A stretch of 64,000 nt of DNA from Sphingomonas sp. (GTDB lineage Bacteria; Pseudomonadota; Alphaproteobacteria; Sphingomonadales; Sphingomonadaceae): positions 52,981 to 116,980 of the forward strand of contig NZ_JAIEPC010000011.1 of NCBI RefSeq assembly GCF_019749955.1, written 5' to 3'. Numbering within the stretch: the stretch's first letter is position 1; each line of letters begins with the position of its first letter. Position numbers and translations under genes: made by a program. Below the pieces are notes generated by a model. It did not search any database. It was not told the DNA's origin and saw only the letters and a list, made by a program, of their open reading frames with translations. This document shows, piece by piece, positions 46,011 through 53,421 of the stretch.

Positions 46011-47660
46011 TTAGGCCGTACCGGCAGCCCGGGCGATGCTGAGGAACAGCCAATAAAGCCCACCCGCCAATGCCATAACCGCAGGCAAGGTCAGCACCCA
46101 GGCCAGCGCCATGTTGCGAATCGTCGACGCTTGCAGCCCGGCGCCGCTCGCCACCGTTGCCCCGGCGACGCCTGATGACAGGATATGAGTCGTGGAAACC
46201 GGCATCGCGAACACTTCCGCGAGCAGGATGGTCGTTGCTCCCATCATCTCGGCTGATGCACCCATGCCATAGGTCATGTGCGTCTTGCCGATCTTCTCAC
46301 CCACGGTGACGACAATCCGCTTCCAGCCGACCATCGTGCCGAGGCCCAGCGAAATCGCGACCGCAATCTTCACCCAGTTCGGGATGAAGCGCGTGCTCTT
46401 CTCCAAGCCTTTTTGATAGCCCTCGACAGCCTTGCGATCGGCGTCGTTGAAGATCGCATGATCCTTGTCGCTCTTCAGCGCGAGCTTGCTGGCGTCGAGC
46501 GTCAGATACATGTCGGTGCGCAGCTTGGCAGTCTCCGCGGCAGGCACATCGGCGAGCGAGCCATGCTGCGCGAGCCGGGCGCCGATATCGCGCGCGACGG
46601 TGCCGAGCGCGGCATAGACGACCGGATCACTCGCTGACTTGGTCTTCAATGCGCTCGCCAGCACCTCGCGTGCTGCGCCCGGGGTGACACTCGCCGTCCC
46701 TGCGCGGCCATTGAATGAATCAGCGGCGGCATTGGCCTGCACGACGATGGCTGCGGTATCGCGCGCGCTAAGGGTCCGGTCGAGCGCGTAGGCAGTTGGC
46801 GCGCAGCCGATCAGGATCAGCATGATCAGCCCCATGCCCTTTTGCCCGTCGTTGCCGCCATGGGCGAAACTGACGGCAGTGCAAGTGAAGATCAGCACCG
46901 CCCGAATACCGGTCGGCGGCGGCTCATTGGCGGCAGGACGCTCGTAAAGCTTCGGATTGCGCAGGATTGCCTTCATCACGAACAGCAACACCATCGCGCC
47001 GACAAAGCCGACCACCGGCGCGATGAGCAGGCCCGTCAGCACCTTCTGCGCTTGCCCCCATTCGACGCCCGAGGTGCCGCCGGTGCCGGCCGACAGGAGC
47101 TGATTGGCAAAACCGACCCCCAGGATCGAGCCGATCAACGCATGGCTCGATGAATTGGGCAGGCCGACATACCAGGTCGCGAGATTCCACAGGATCGCCG
47201 CCAGCAGCAGCGCAAAAATCATCGCAAAACCGGCATTGCTGCCAACATTCAGGATCAGCTCGACCGGCAGCAGCGTCACCACCGAATAGGCGACGGCCCC
47301 GCTCGACAACAGCACCCCAAGCAGATTGAACAGCCCTGACCAGACGACCGCGACCGGCGCTGGCATCGAATTGGTATAGATAACCGTCGCGACCGCATTG
47401 GCGGTATCGTGAAACCCGTTCACGAATTCGAAACCGAGCGCGATCAGCAGCGCCAGCGCGAGGAATACCAGCACGCCAGCGCCAAGCTGTTCGCCGACCT
47501 GCGCCGTATCGGTCATCACGCTGAACCCGGCATAGATCGCCCCGCCCACCAGCGTGGCGAGAAACAGCCAGCGACCGGCGGATGGCAACCCGCGATCGAG
47601 CTCGGGCCGCTCGGGTGGAACGGCGGCGCCGCCGGTTGCGCTAATCGGGGAAGATGCCAT
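46011..47660 (-). CDS. pit: Low-affinity inorganic phosphate transporter, Pit family
   Basis: This is a 549-residue inner-membrane transporter of the PiT family. Two inverted signature repeats are present: EFVNGFHDTANAVATVIYTN (about 78-97) and FAHGGNDGQKGMGL (about 267-280). There are about 10-12 hydrophobic segments and a large hydrophilic loop at about 300-430. It resembles the E. coli PitA type with metal-phosphate symport. It begins at ATG 47660 and appears to be a single-gene unit downstream of the NTF2-like gene. Confidence 0.93.
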   Translation of the reverse strand: MASSPISATGGAAVPPERPELDRGLPSAGRWLFLATLVGGAIYAGFSVMTDTAQVGEQLGAGVLVFLALALLIALGFEFVNGFHDTANAVATVIYTNSMPAPVAVVWSGLFNLLGVLLSSGAVAYSVVTLLPVELILNVGSNAGFAMIFALLLAAILWNLATWYVGLPNSSSHALIGSILGVGFANQLLSAGTGGTSGVEWGQAQKVLTGLLIAPVVGFVGAMVLLFVMKAILRNPKLYERPAANEPPPTGIRAVLIFTCTAVSFAHGGNDGQKGMGLIMLILIGCAPTAYALDRTLSARDTAAIVVQANAAADSFNGRAGTASVTPGAAREVLASALKTKSASDPVVYAALGTVARDIGARLAQHGSLADVPAAETAKLRTDMYLTLDASKLALKSDKDHAIFNDADRKAVEGYQKGLEKSTRFIPNWVKIAVAISLGLGTMVGWKRIVVTVGEKIGKTHMTYGMGASAEMMGATTILLAEVFAMPVSTTHILSSGVAGATVASGAGLQASTIRNMALAWVLTLPAVMALAGGLYWLFLSIARAAGTA

Positions 47661-47711
47661 GGCTAATGCCGTTGCCTGCCTAGTGTGTCAAAGCGATGAC
47701 GGTTGCTCGCG

Positions 47712-48098
47712 TCATCCCTGCGCCGCGAGCACAGCGGCCATCGCCGGCATCACCGCCTGCAGCGCCTTGACGGGGCGGATCATCACGCGGAAATTGGTGA
47801 TCTTGTCGTAAGCGTTCCAATGGATGATGTCGACGCCGTTGACGTGGATACCGTCCAGATCGAGCGTGAATTCGAGCACGGCGGAATGCTCACCAATCCA
47901 TTCCTCGACATAACGAAAGCTCGGCGTGCCGAGCACTTGCTGCGCGGCGCTCAGATATTTGACCGTCAGCGCCTTGCCGATTTGCGGGCTGTGGACGGCG
48001 GGTGACTGAAAGACGCAGTCATCGGCAATCAGATCATTGAGCCCCGCTGCATCGCGCGCGTCCATCAGCCGGTGCCAGTGATCAATTGCGGCTGCCAT
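47712..48098 (-). CDS. NTF2-like (SnoaL-type) protein
   Basis: This is a 128-residue cone-shaped alpha/beta fold protein. It has an N-terminal helix WHRLMDARDAAGLNDLIADD and beta segments CVFQSPAVHS, AVLEFTLDLDGIHVNGVDII and a final IRPVKALQAVMPAM. No diagnostic catalytic residues can be assigned. Such proteins are small isomerases, dehydratases or binding modules. It lies 51 nt upstream of pit on the same strand. Confidence 0.75.
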   Translation of the reverse strand: MAAAIDHWHRLMDARDAAGLNDLIADDCVFQSPAVHSPQIGKALTVKYLSAAQQVLGTPSFRYVEEWIGEHSAVLEFTLDLDGIHVNGVDIIHWNAYDKITNFRVMIRPVKALQAVMPAMAAVLAAQG

Positions 48099-48274
48099 AT
48101 CGCCTTACTCCCCCCAAACTCGGCCCAGCCCGTCGACTGATCCGCCGCAGCTAACCCGTTTGCGTGCCCGCGACGTTATCAAGGCTGTGGTCGGGCTTGT
48201 CTATGGTGCGCCGTGGCGCGTAATCCGATTCTCCTAATTCTCAACCGGTCCGAACATCCTAAGGCGCTGCGCCA

Positions 48275-49519
48275 ATGTCGTTGAATAATTTGTCGAGCGT
48301 GTCGGCGCCCCCGCCAAACGCCCTGTCGGCGTGGACGGACGATGCTGACCGGCAAGATCAGGACTCAACACCGGCACGGCAGCTCAAAATCCTGACGTTC
48401 CTGCACAGTTTCGATCCCGGCGGCGTCGAACGCGTTGCGATGCGGCTCAACAACGCGTGGCATGAATTGGGCGCCGATGTCCGGCTGGTTATTGGCCGCA
48501 ACAGCGATACCGCGCACGCCGGGATCAAGGGACTGGCCCGCGACCTGCCGTACGAAATCATACCGGGTGGCGAGCACATCAATCGCCGCACGCAACTCGC
48601 CTGGATGCTGCGCCACTTGCCTGCGATCATTCGGCGCGAGCGACCCGACGTCCTGTTCTGCGCAGGCAATACTTATAGCTCGGTCTCGGTCGGCATGAAG
48701 CTGATCCTCGGGCGCGCCTGCCCGCCGATTGTCGCCAAGGTGAGTAACGACCTTGATCGGCGCGACATGGGGCCGGTGCTGCGCTTCTGCTATCATCGCT
48801 GGCTGCGGGCGCAGGCGGGTTTCATCGATTGCTATGTCGGCATGGCCCCGGCAATGACCGACGAAATTGCGCGCGCCACCGGCCTTGATCGCGATCGGAT
48901 CGCCATCGTCAACGATCCCATTTTACGCCGCAGCGAGTTGGCGCGCTTTGCCGGCATTCATGTCGCACGCGATAACGCGAGCGCGGGGCGGCATTTTGTC
49001 GCGATCGGGCGGATGAAGCCGCAGAAGAATTTCGCGCTGCTGTTGCGGGCTTTTGGCCGCATGGCAACGCCCGCCGACCGGCTGACCATCCTGGGCGAAG
49101 GTCCCGAGCGACCGATCTTGGAAACCCTCGCGACGACGCTGGGGATCGCCAATCGCGTTGCGATGCCGGGCCATGTCAGCGATCTGACGACTTGGCTGGT
49201 TGATGCCGATGTCTTCGTCATGTCGTCGGATTATGAAGGCGTCCCCGCCGTTCTGATCGAGGCAATCGCGGCCAATCTTGCCGTCGTCGCGACCGACTGC
49301 AGCGTGAGCATGCGCGATCTGGTGAGGGGCGGCGTCTTCGGGCAGCTTGTGCCCGTCGGCGACGAGGTGGCGCTGGCGGCGGCGATGGCGGAAGCGCCAC
49401 GCAACCAACGTGATCATCAAGCGGCACTGGAACACGCTCGCCACTTCACGCTTGAGCAAGGCGCGGCCGATTATCTCGCGCTGATGCGCAAACTGGTCGC
49501 GCAAACGGCGCGGCGCTGA
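48275..49519 (+). CDS. Glycosyltransferase family 4 protein
   Basis: This is a 414-residue GT-B glycosyltransferase. The N-terminal donor-independent domain has LTFLHSFDPGGVERVAMRL (about 34-52). The GT4 domain carries FVAIGRMKPQKNFALLLRAF (about 243-262), ILGEGPER, and the E-x7-E motif in SDYEGVPAVLIEAIAANL (about 320-337). The first 30 residues are low-complexity. The sugar and acceptor are unknown, likely cell-surface polysaccharide. No other polysaccharide gene is adjacent. Confidence 0.85.
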   Translation: MSLNNLSSVSAPPPNALSAWTDDADRQDQDSTPARQLKILTFLHSFDPGGVERVAMRLNNAWHELGADVRLVIGRNSDTAHAGIKGLARDLPYEIIPGGEHINRRTQLAWMLRHLPAIIRRERPDVLFCAGNTYSSVSVGMKLILGRACPPIVAKVSNDLDRRDMGPVLRFCYHRWLRAQAGFIDCYVGMAPAMTDEIARATGLDRDRIAIVNDPILRRSELARFAGIHVARDNASAGRHFVAIGRMKPQKNFALLLRAFGRMATPADRLTILGEGPERPILETLATTLGIANRVAMPGHVSDLTTWLVDADVFVMSSDYEGVPAVLIEAIAANLAVVATDCSVSMRDLVRGGVFGQLVPVGDEVALAAAMAEAPRNQRDHQAALEHARHFTLEQGAADYLALMRKLVAQTARR

Positions 49520-49571
49520 CCGCCATATTCGACGGTTGCCCCGGGCGCGCACGTTCCCTAATCGTTCGCGA

Positions 49572-51845
49572 ATGACTCTGCCTGCGCCTTCACCCGACGA
49601 TCCCCCCTATTTGCGCGGGCTCAACCCGCCGCAACGCGAAGCGGTGCTCACCAGCGACGGCCCGGTGCTCGTGCTCGCGGGGGCAGGCACCGGCAAAACG
49701 GCGGCGCTGACGGCGCGGCTCGCGCATCTGCTCTACACGCGCAAAGCCTATCCCAGCGAAATCCTGTCGGTGACGTTCACCAACAAGGCCGCGCGCGAAA
49801 TGCGCGAGCGCGTCGGGCGGCTGGTCGGTGACGCAGTCGAAGGGATGCCGTGGCTCGGCACATTCCACGCCATCGGCGCGAAGATGCTGCGGCGGCATGC
49901 CGAACTGGTCGGATTGCAAGCCAATTTCTCGATTCTCGATACCGATGATCAATTGCGCGTGCTCAAGCAGCTCATCATCGCCGCCGATCTCGACGAGAAG
50001 CGCTGGCCCGCGCGCCAGCTCGCCGGGATGATCGACGGGTGGAAGAACCGCGGAATGGTCCCCACCGATCTCGACGCAGGTGACCGCGAAGGCTTTGCCA
50101 ACGGGCGCGGGCAGGAATTTTACGCGGCCTATCAGGCGCGGCTGGCGGCGCTGAACGCGTGCGATTTCGGCGATCTGCTGCTGCACGTGCTGACGATCCT
50201 GAAGCGCGAGCCCGCCGTGCTGGAGCAATATCAGCAGCGCTTTCGCTACATCATGGTCGACGAGTATCAGGACACCAACACCGTCCAATATCTCTGGCTG
50301 AGGCTGCTCGCGCAGGCGCGCAAGAACATCTGCTGCGTCGGCGATGACGACCAGTCGATCTATTCGTGGCGCGGTGCGCAGGTCGAAAATATCCTGAAGT
50401 TCGAGCGCGATTTTCCCGGCGCCAAGATAATCCGGCTCGAACAAAATTACCGGTCGACGCCGCATATTCTCGCCGCCGCCTCGGGCGTGATCGCCAATAA
50501 CAGCGGGCGGCTCGGCAAGACATTGTGGACCGCCGAGGAATCGGGCGAAAAAGTCCGTGTCATCGGCGTGTGGGACGGCCCCGAAGAAGCGCGCCGCGTC
50601 GGCGAGGAGATTGAGAGCGCGCAGCGGCAAGGGACCAGCCTCGACAAGATCGCGATTCTCGTGCGCGCGCAGCACCAGACACGCGAGTTCGAAGACCGCT
50701 TTATCGCGATCGGCATGCCGTATCGGATTGTCGGCGGCGTGCGCTTTTACGAGCGGATGGAGATCAGGGACGCGCTCGCCTATCTGCGCATCGTCCACCA
50801 ATCGGCCGATGATCTGGCGTTTGAGCGGATCGTCAATGTCCCCAAGCGCGGGCTCGGCGACAAGGCGGTTGCCAAGCTCCACATGCTCGCGCGCGCGACC
50901 GGCGTGCCGCTGACGACAGCGGCCGCCCGCATTCTCGACAGCGACGAGCTCACCCCGCAAGCCCGCCGCAGTCTCGGCAATTTCGTGCTCGATCTCGCGC
51001 GCTGGCGGCAAATGGCGAACGACCTGCCCCACCCCGATCTCGCGCGGCAGATCCTCGACGAAAGCGGCTACACCGGCACACTTCAGGCCGAGAAATCGGT
51101 GGAGGCATCAGGCCGACTCGAAAACCTCACCGAACTCGTCCGCGCGATGGAGGAGTATGAAACGCTCGGCGCGTTCCTCGAGCACGTCAGCCTTGTGATG
51201 GATGACGAGGCCAATGCCGGTGAGGCCAAGGTGACGATCATGACGATCCACGCCGCCAAGGGCCTCGAATATGACAATGTCTTCCTCGTCGGCTGGGAGG
51301 AAGGCCTGTTCCCGTCACAGCGCGCGCTCGACGAAGGCGGCACCGCCAGCCTCGAAGAGGAACGCCGCCTCGCCTATGTCGCGATTACGCGCGCGCGCCG
51401 GAAGGCCGTAATCCTGCATGCCGCCAATCGCCGCATCTACGGCCAGTGGACATCGAGCATCCCGAGCCGTTTCGTCGGCGAATTGCCGCCTGCGCACATC
51501 GAGTCCGAAAGCAGCATGGCCGGCGGCGAAAGCCTGTGGCGCGCCAACTGGTCCGAACGCGCCGACCCCTTCGCCGATGTCGCCCGCGGCACGGGACGCG
51601 GCCCTGGCTGGCAACGCGCGGCGGGCGGCAGCTTCGTGCGCGAACCCGCGCGCGTGGTCGAAGCGCGCGCCTCCGCCGTTAGCCTGGGAAACAAGGGCCG
51701 CGCCGACCTCAGCGTCGGCATGCGCGTGTTCCACCAGAAGTTCGGCTATGGGGCGATTGCCGAAATCGAAGGCAACAAGCTCGAGATCGACTTCGAGGAT
51801 GCGGGCCGCAAGCGGGTGATCGACAGTTTTGTGACGATCGGCTAA
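49572..51845 (+). CDS. UvrD/PcrA-type superfamily 1 DNA helicase
   Basis: This is a 757-residue 3'-5' helicase. It has a Q-motif-like LNPPQREAVLTSDG, Walker A AGAGTGKTAALTARL (about 37-51), motif II MVDEYQDTNTVQY (about 227-239), motif III VGDDDQSIYSWRGA, motif IV EQNYRSTPHIL, motif V TIHAAKGLEYDNVFLVGWEEGLFP and motif VI YVAITRAR. The C-terminal Tudor-like SH3 region (VGMRVFHQKFGYGAIAEIEG) is present. The start is ATG 49572 (MTLPAPSPDD). It functions in repair and replication fork restart. Confidence 0.93.
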   Translation: MTLPAPSPDDPPYLRGLNPPQREAVLTSDGPVLVLAGAGTGKTAALTARLAHLLYTRKAYPSEILSVTFTNKAAREMRERVGRLVGDAVEGMPWLGTFHAIGAKMLRRHAELVGLQANFSILDTDDQLRVLKQLIIAADLDEKRWPARQLAGMIDGWKNRGMVPTDLDAGDREGFANGRGQEFYAAYQARLAALNACDFGDLLLHVLTILKREPAVLEQYQQRFRYIMVDEYQDTNTVQYLWLRLLAQARKNICCVGDDDQSIYSWRGAQVENILKFERDFPGAKIIRLEQNYRSTPHILAAASGVIANNSGRLGKTLWTAEESGEKVRVIGVWDGPEEARRVGEEIESAQRQGTSLDKIAILVRAQHQTREFEDRFIAIGMPYRIVGGVRFYERMEIRDALAYLRIVHQSADDLAFERIVNVPKRGLGDKAVAKLHMLARATGVPLTTAAARILDSDELTPQARRSLGNFVLDLARWRQMANDLPHPDLARQILDESGYTGTLQAEKSVEASGRLENLTELVRAMEEYETLGAFLEHVSLVMDDEANAGEAKVTIMTIHAAKGLEYDNVFLVGWEEGLFPSQRALDEGGTASLEEERRLAYVAITRARRKAVILHAANRRIYGQWTSSIPSRFVGELPPAHIESESSMAGGESLWRANWSERADPFADVARGTGRGPGWQRAAGGSFVREPARVVEARASAVSLGNKGRADLSVGMRVFHQKFGYGAIAEIEGNKLEIDFEDAGRKRVIDSFVTIG

Positions 51846-51894
51846 TTGCGTTTTGCGCCGAGTTGGACTATGTCTTTGGTCTAAAGGATGACTC

Positions 51895-52155
51895 ATGCAC
51901 ATTTCGGTTTCGGATGCCAAGGCACAGCTCACCGATCTCGTCCGTCGCGCCGAGGCGGGTGATGAAGTCATTCTGACCCGGCGCGGCGCGCCTGCGGCCA
52001 AGCTCGTCCCGATCGTTGCCGACGATGTTCGACCCCAGCGACGTCAGGCACTCGACAGCTTTTTTGGTGCGCTCAAAGCCCACCCCGGACTTGAAGACAT
52101 GACCGGCGCCAACATGGCCGATTTTCTGTATGACGAAAGCGGTCTGCCCGCGTGA
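51895..52155 (+). CDS. Phd/YefM-type antitoxin
   Basis: This is an 86-residue antitoxin. The N-terminal DNA-binding fold MHISVSDAKAQLTDLVRRAEAGDEVILTRRG is a typical Phd/YefM start, followed by PAAKLVPI. The disordered C-terminal half would wrap the toxin. It overlaps the PIN gene (GTGA). It should repress its own promoter in the 49-bp gap after the helicase. Confidence 0.85.
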   Translation: MHISVSDAKAQLTDLVRRAEAGDEVILTRRGAPAAKLVPIVADDVRPQRRQALDSFFGALKAHPGLEDMTGANMADFLYDESGLPA

Positions 52156-52535
52156 TCGCGCTCGATGGGTCGGCGATCTTTGCCGTCTTGCTGGGCGAGG
52201 CGGCGGGAACGGCCTGCCGAAACGCGATGGACAGCGACGAGGAGCTGGTGCTGTCGGCGGGTTCGCTGACCGAGCTGCTCATCGTTGCGACCGGCAAAGG
52301 CGTGCTGGGCGTGACACAGGGATTTCTCGCGGCGCTGCGACCGACGATCGTGCCGCTTACCGAAGCGCGGGCACGAGCGGCCGCCGATGCCTATCGCCGT
52401 TGGGGCAAAGGATTTCACCCGGCGGCGCTCAATTTTGGCGACAGCTTTGCCTATGCGATTGCGAAGGAATTCGACTGCCCGTTGCTTTTTGCCGGCGGCG
52501 ACTTCGCGCAGACCGACATTACTGCGGCGATCTAA
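52152..52535 (+). CDS. PIN-domain ribonuclease toxin (VapC-like)
   Basis: This is a 127-residue PIN-domain toxin. The acidic catalytic set is Asp5 in IALDGSAIFAVLLGE, Glu in SLTELLIV (about 40), Asp in NFGDSFAYAIAKE (about 98) and Asp in FAGGDFAQTD (about 116). All are present, so the enzyme looks active. GTG 52152 overlaps the antitoxin stop. It is a Mg-dependent RNase, inhibited by the preceding antitoxin; the target RNA is unknown. Confidence 0.87.
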   Translation: MIALDGSAIFAVLLGEAAGTACRNAMDSDEELVLSAGSLTELLIVATGKGVLGVTQGFLAALRPTIVPLTEARARAAADAYRRWGKGFHPAALNFGDSFAYAIAKEFDCPLLFAGGDFAQTDITAAI

Positions 52536-52545
52536 CGCTGACGCC

Positions 52546-52881
52546 TTACGCCCGATCGACCGCCAGTAGCGTTTCGCCCTGATAGAGCGCCCCCGCCGGA
52601 TCAAACCCCTCGATCGCGAAGAATGCGCGGTCGGTGATTTCGATGTCGTTGAGGCCCGTCAGGCGATAGGTGCCGATCTTGGCTTCGCGGGGCGGTTTGC
52701 CGTCGCGCTCGACGGCGACCGCGTCGATGTGCAGCTCGCCGTGGCGGGTGTAGAGGATGTGCGGCGCCAGAACGACGCGCTGGCGGTTATAGGTCACGAC
52801 GATGCACAGTCGGCGCACGATCGCTTCCAATATCGTCGGCACGGGTCCGGTCGGCGTCGCGGTGTCGGGGCTGCTGCTCAT
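52546..52881 (-). CDS. Stand-alone WYL-like domain protein
   Basis: This is a 111-residue protein. After a short disordered N-terminus (MSSSPDTATPTGPVP), the region ILEAIVRRLCIVVTYNRQRVVLAPHILYTRHGELHIDAVAVER resembles the WYL/Sm-like ligand-binding domain of transcription regulators, but no helix-turn-helix is attached. The C-terminus has IGTYRLTGLNDIEITDRAFFA. The start is ATG 52881. Family assignment is tentative; similar short proteins occur in sphingomonads. It converges with the PIN toxin. Confidence 0.6.
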   Translation of the reverse strand: MSSSPDTATPTGPVPTILEAIVRRLCIVVTYNRQRVVLAPHILYTRHGELHIDAVAVERDGKPPREAKIGTYRLTGLNDIEITDRAFFAIEGFDPAGALYQGETLLAVDRA

Positions 52882-52973
52882 GCGCGCACAATAAAGTATT
52901 TCGCCGCGACGCAGCAAGCATGATCACCGCGCCGCTTGCGATTTGGCGGACGCTCGCGTAGCCCGCGCGCTCC

Positions 52974-53357
52974 ATGCGCTTCGGCCTCCCCACCGGGCAC
53001 CAGCTTGCGGTGCTGTTCGCCACGCTTGCGTTGGTGTGCCGCGTGGCCGTGCCGACGGGATTCATGGTCGACGAAGGCTCGGCCGGGCCAACGATCGTGA
53101 TTTGTTCGGGCAGCGGCCCGATGACGATGCCGCTACCGGGTGTTCCCGCCAAGCCTGACGGCAAAGCCGACAAGGCCGGCCACCCTTGCGTCTTCGCCGC
53201 CGCGCATGTCGCCGCACCGGCGCCCGTCCCGAGCGGCGATGCGCTCGTGCTGCGCGCCGCCCCCGCTGCGCCGATGGCCCCCAGCGGCGATCTGCGCCCA
53301 GGGCTAGGCCTCGCCGCACCGCCACCGCCCAAGACCGGACCCCCTACCCTTCGCTGA
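52974..53357 (+). CDS. DUF2946-like exported protein
   Basis: This is a 127-residue protein with an N-terminal hydrophobic signal or anchor (LAVLFATLALVCRVAVPTGFM, about 11-31). The DUF2946 pattern PTGFMV...TIVICSG...HPCVFAA follows, with Cys44 and Cys72. The C-terminal third is Pro/Ala rich. DUF2946 proteins are often found beside copper-related TonB receptors, which fits the next gene, 64 nt downstream. A role in periplasmic metal handling is inference. Confidence 0.72.
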   Translation: MRFGLPTGHQLAVLFATLALVCRVAVPTGFMVDEGSAGPTIVICSGSGPMTMPLPGVPAKPDGKADKAGHPCVFAAAHVAAPAPVPSGDALVLRAAPAAPMAPSGDLRPGLGLAAPPPPKTGPPTLR

Positions 53358-53421
53358 CTTGCCGTCGCTGTCCTCGCGCTGAGGACGGCTCTGCTGACCG
53401 TCAAGCGAACGGAAATTCCCC

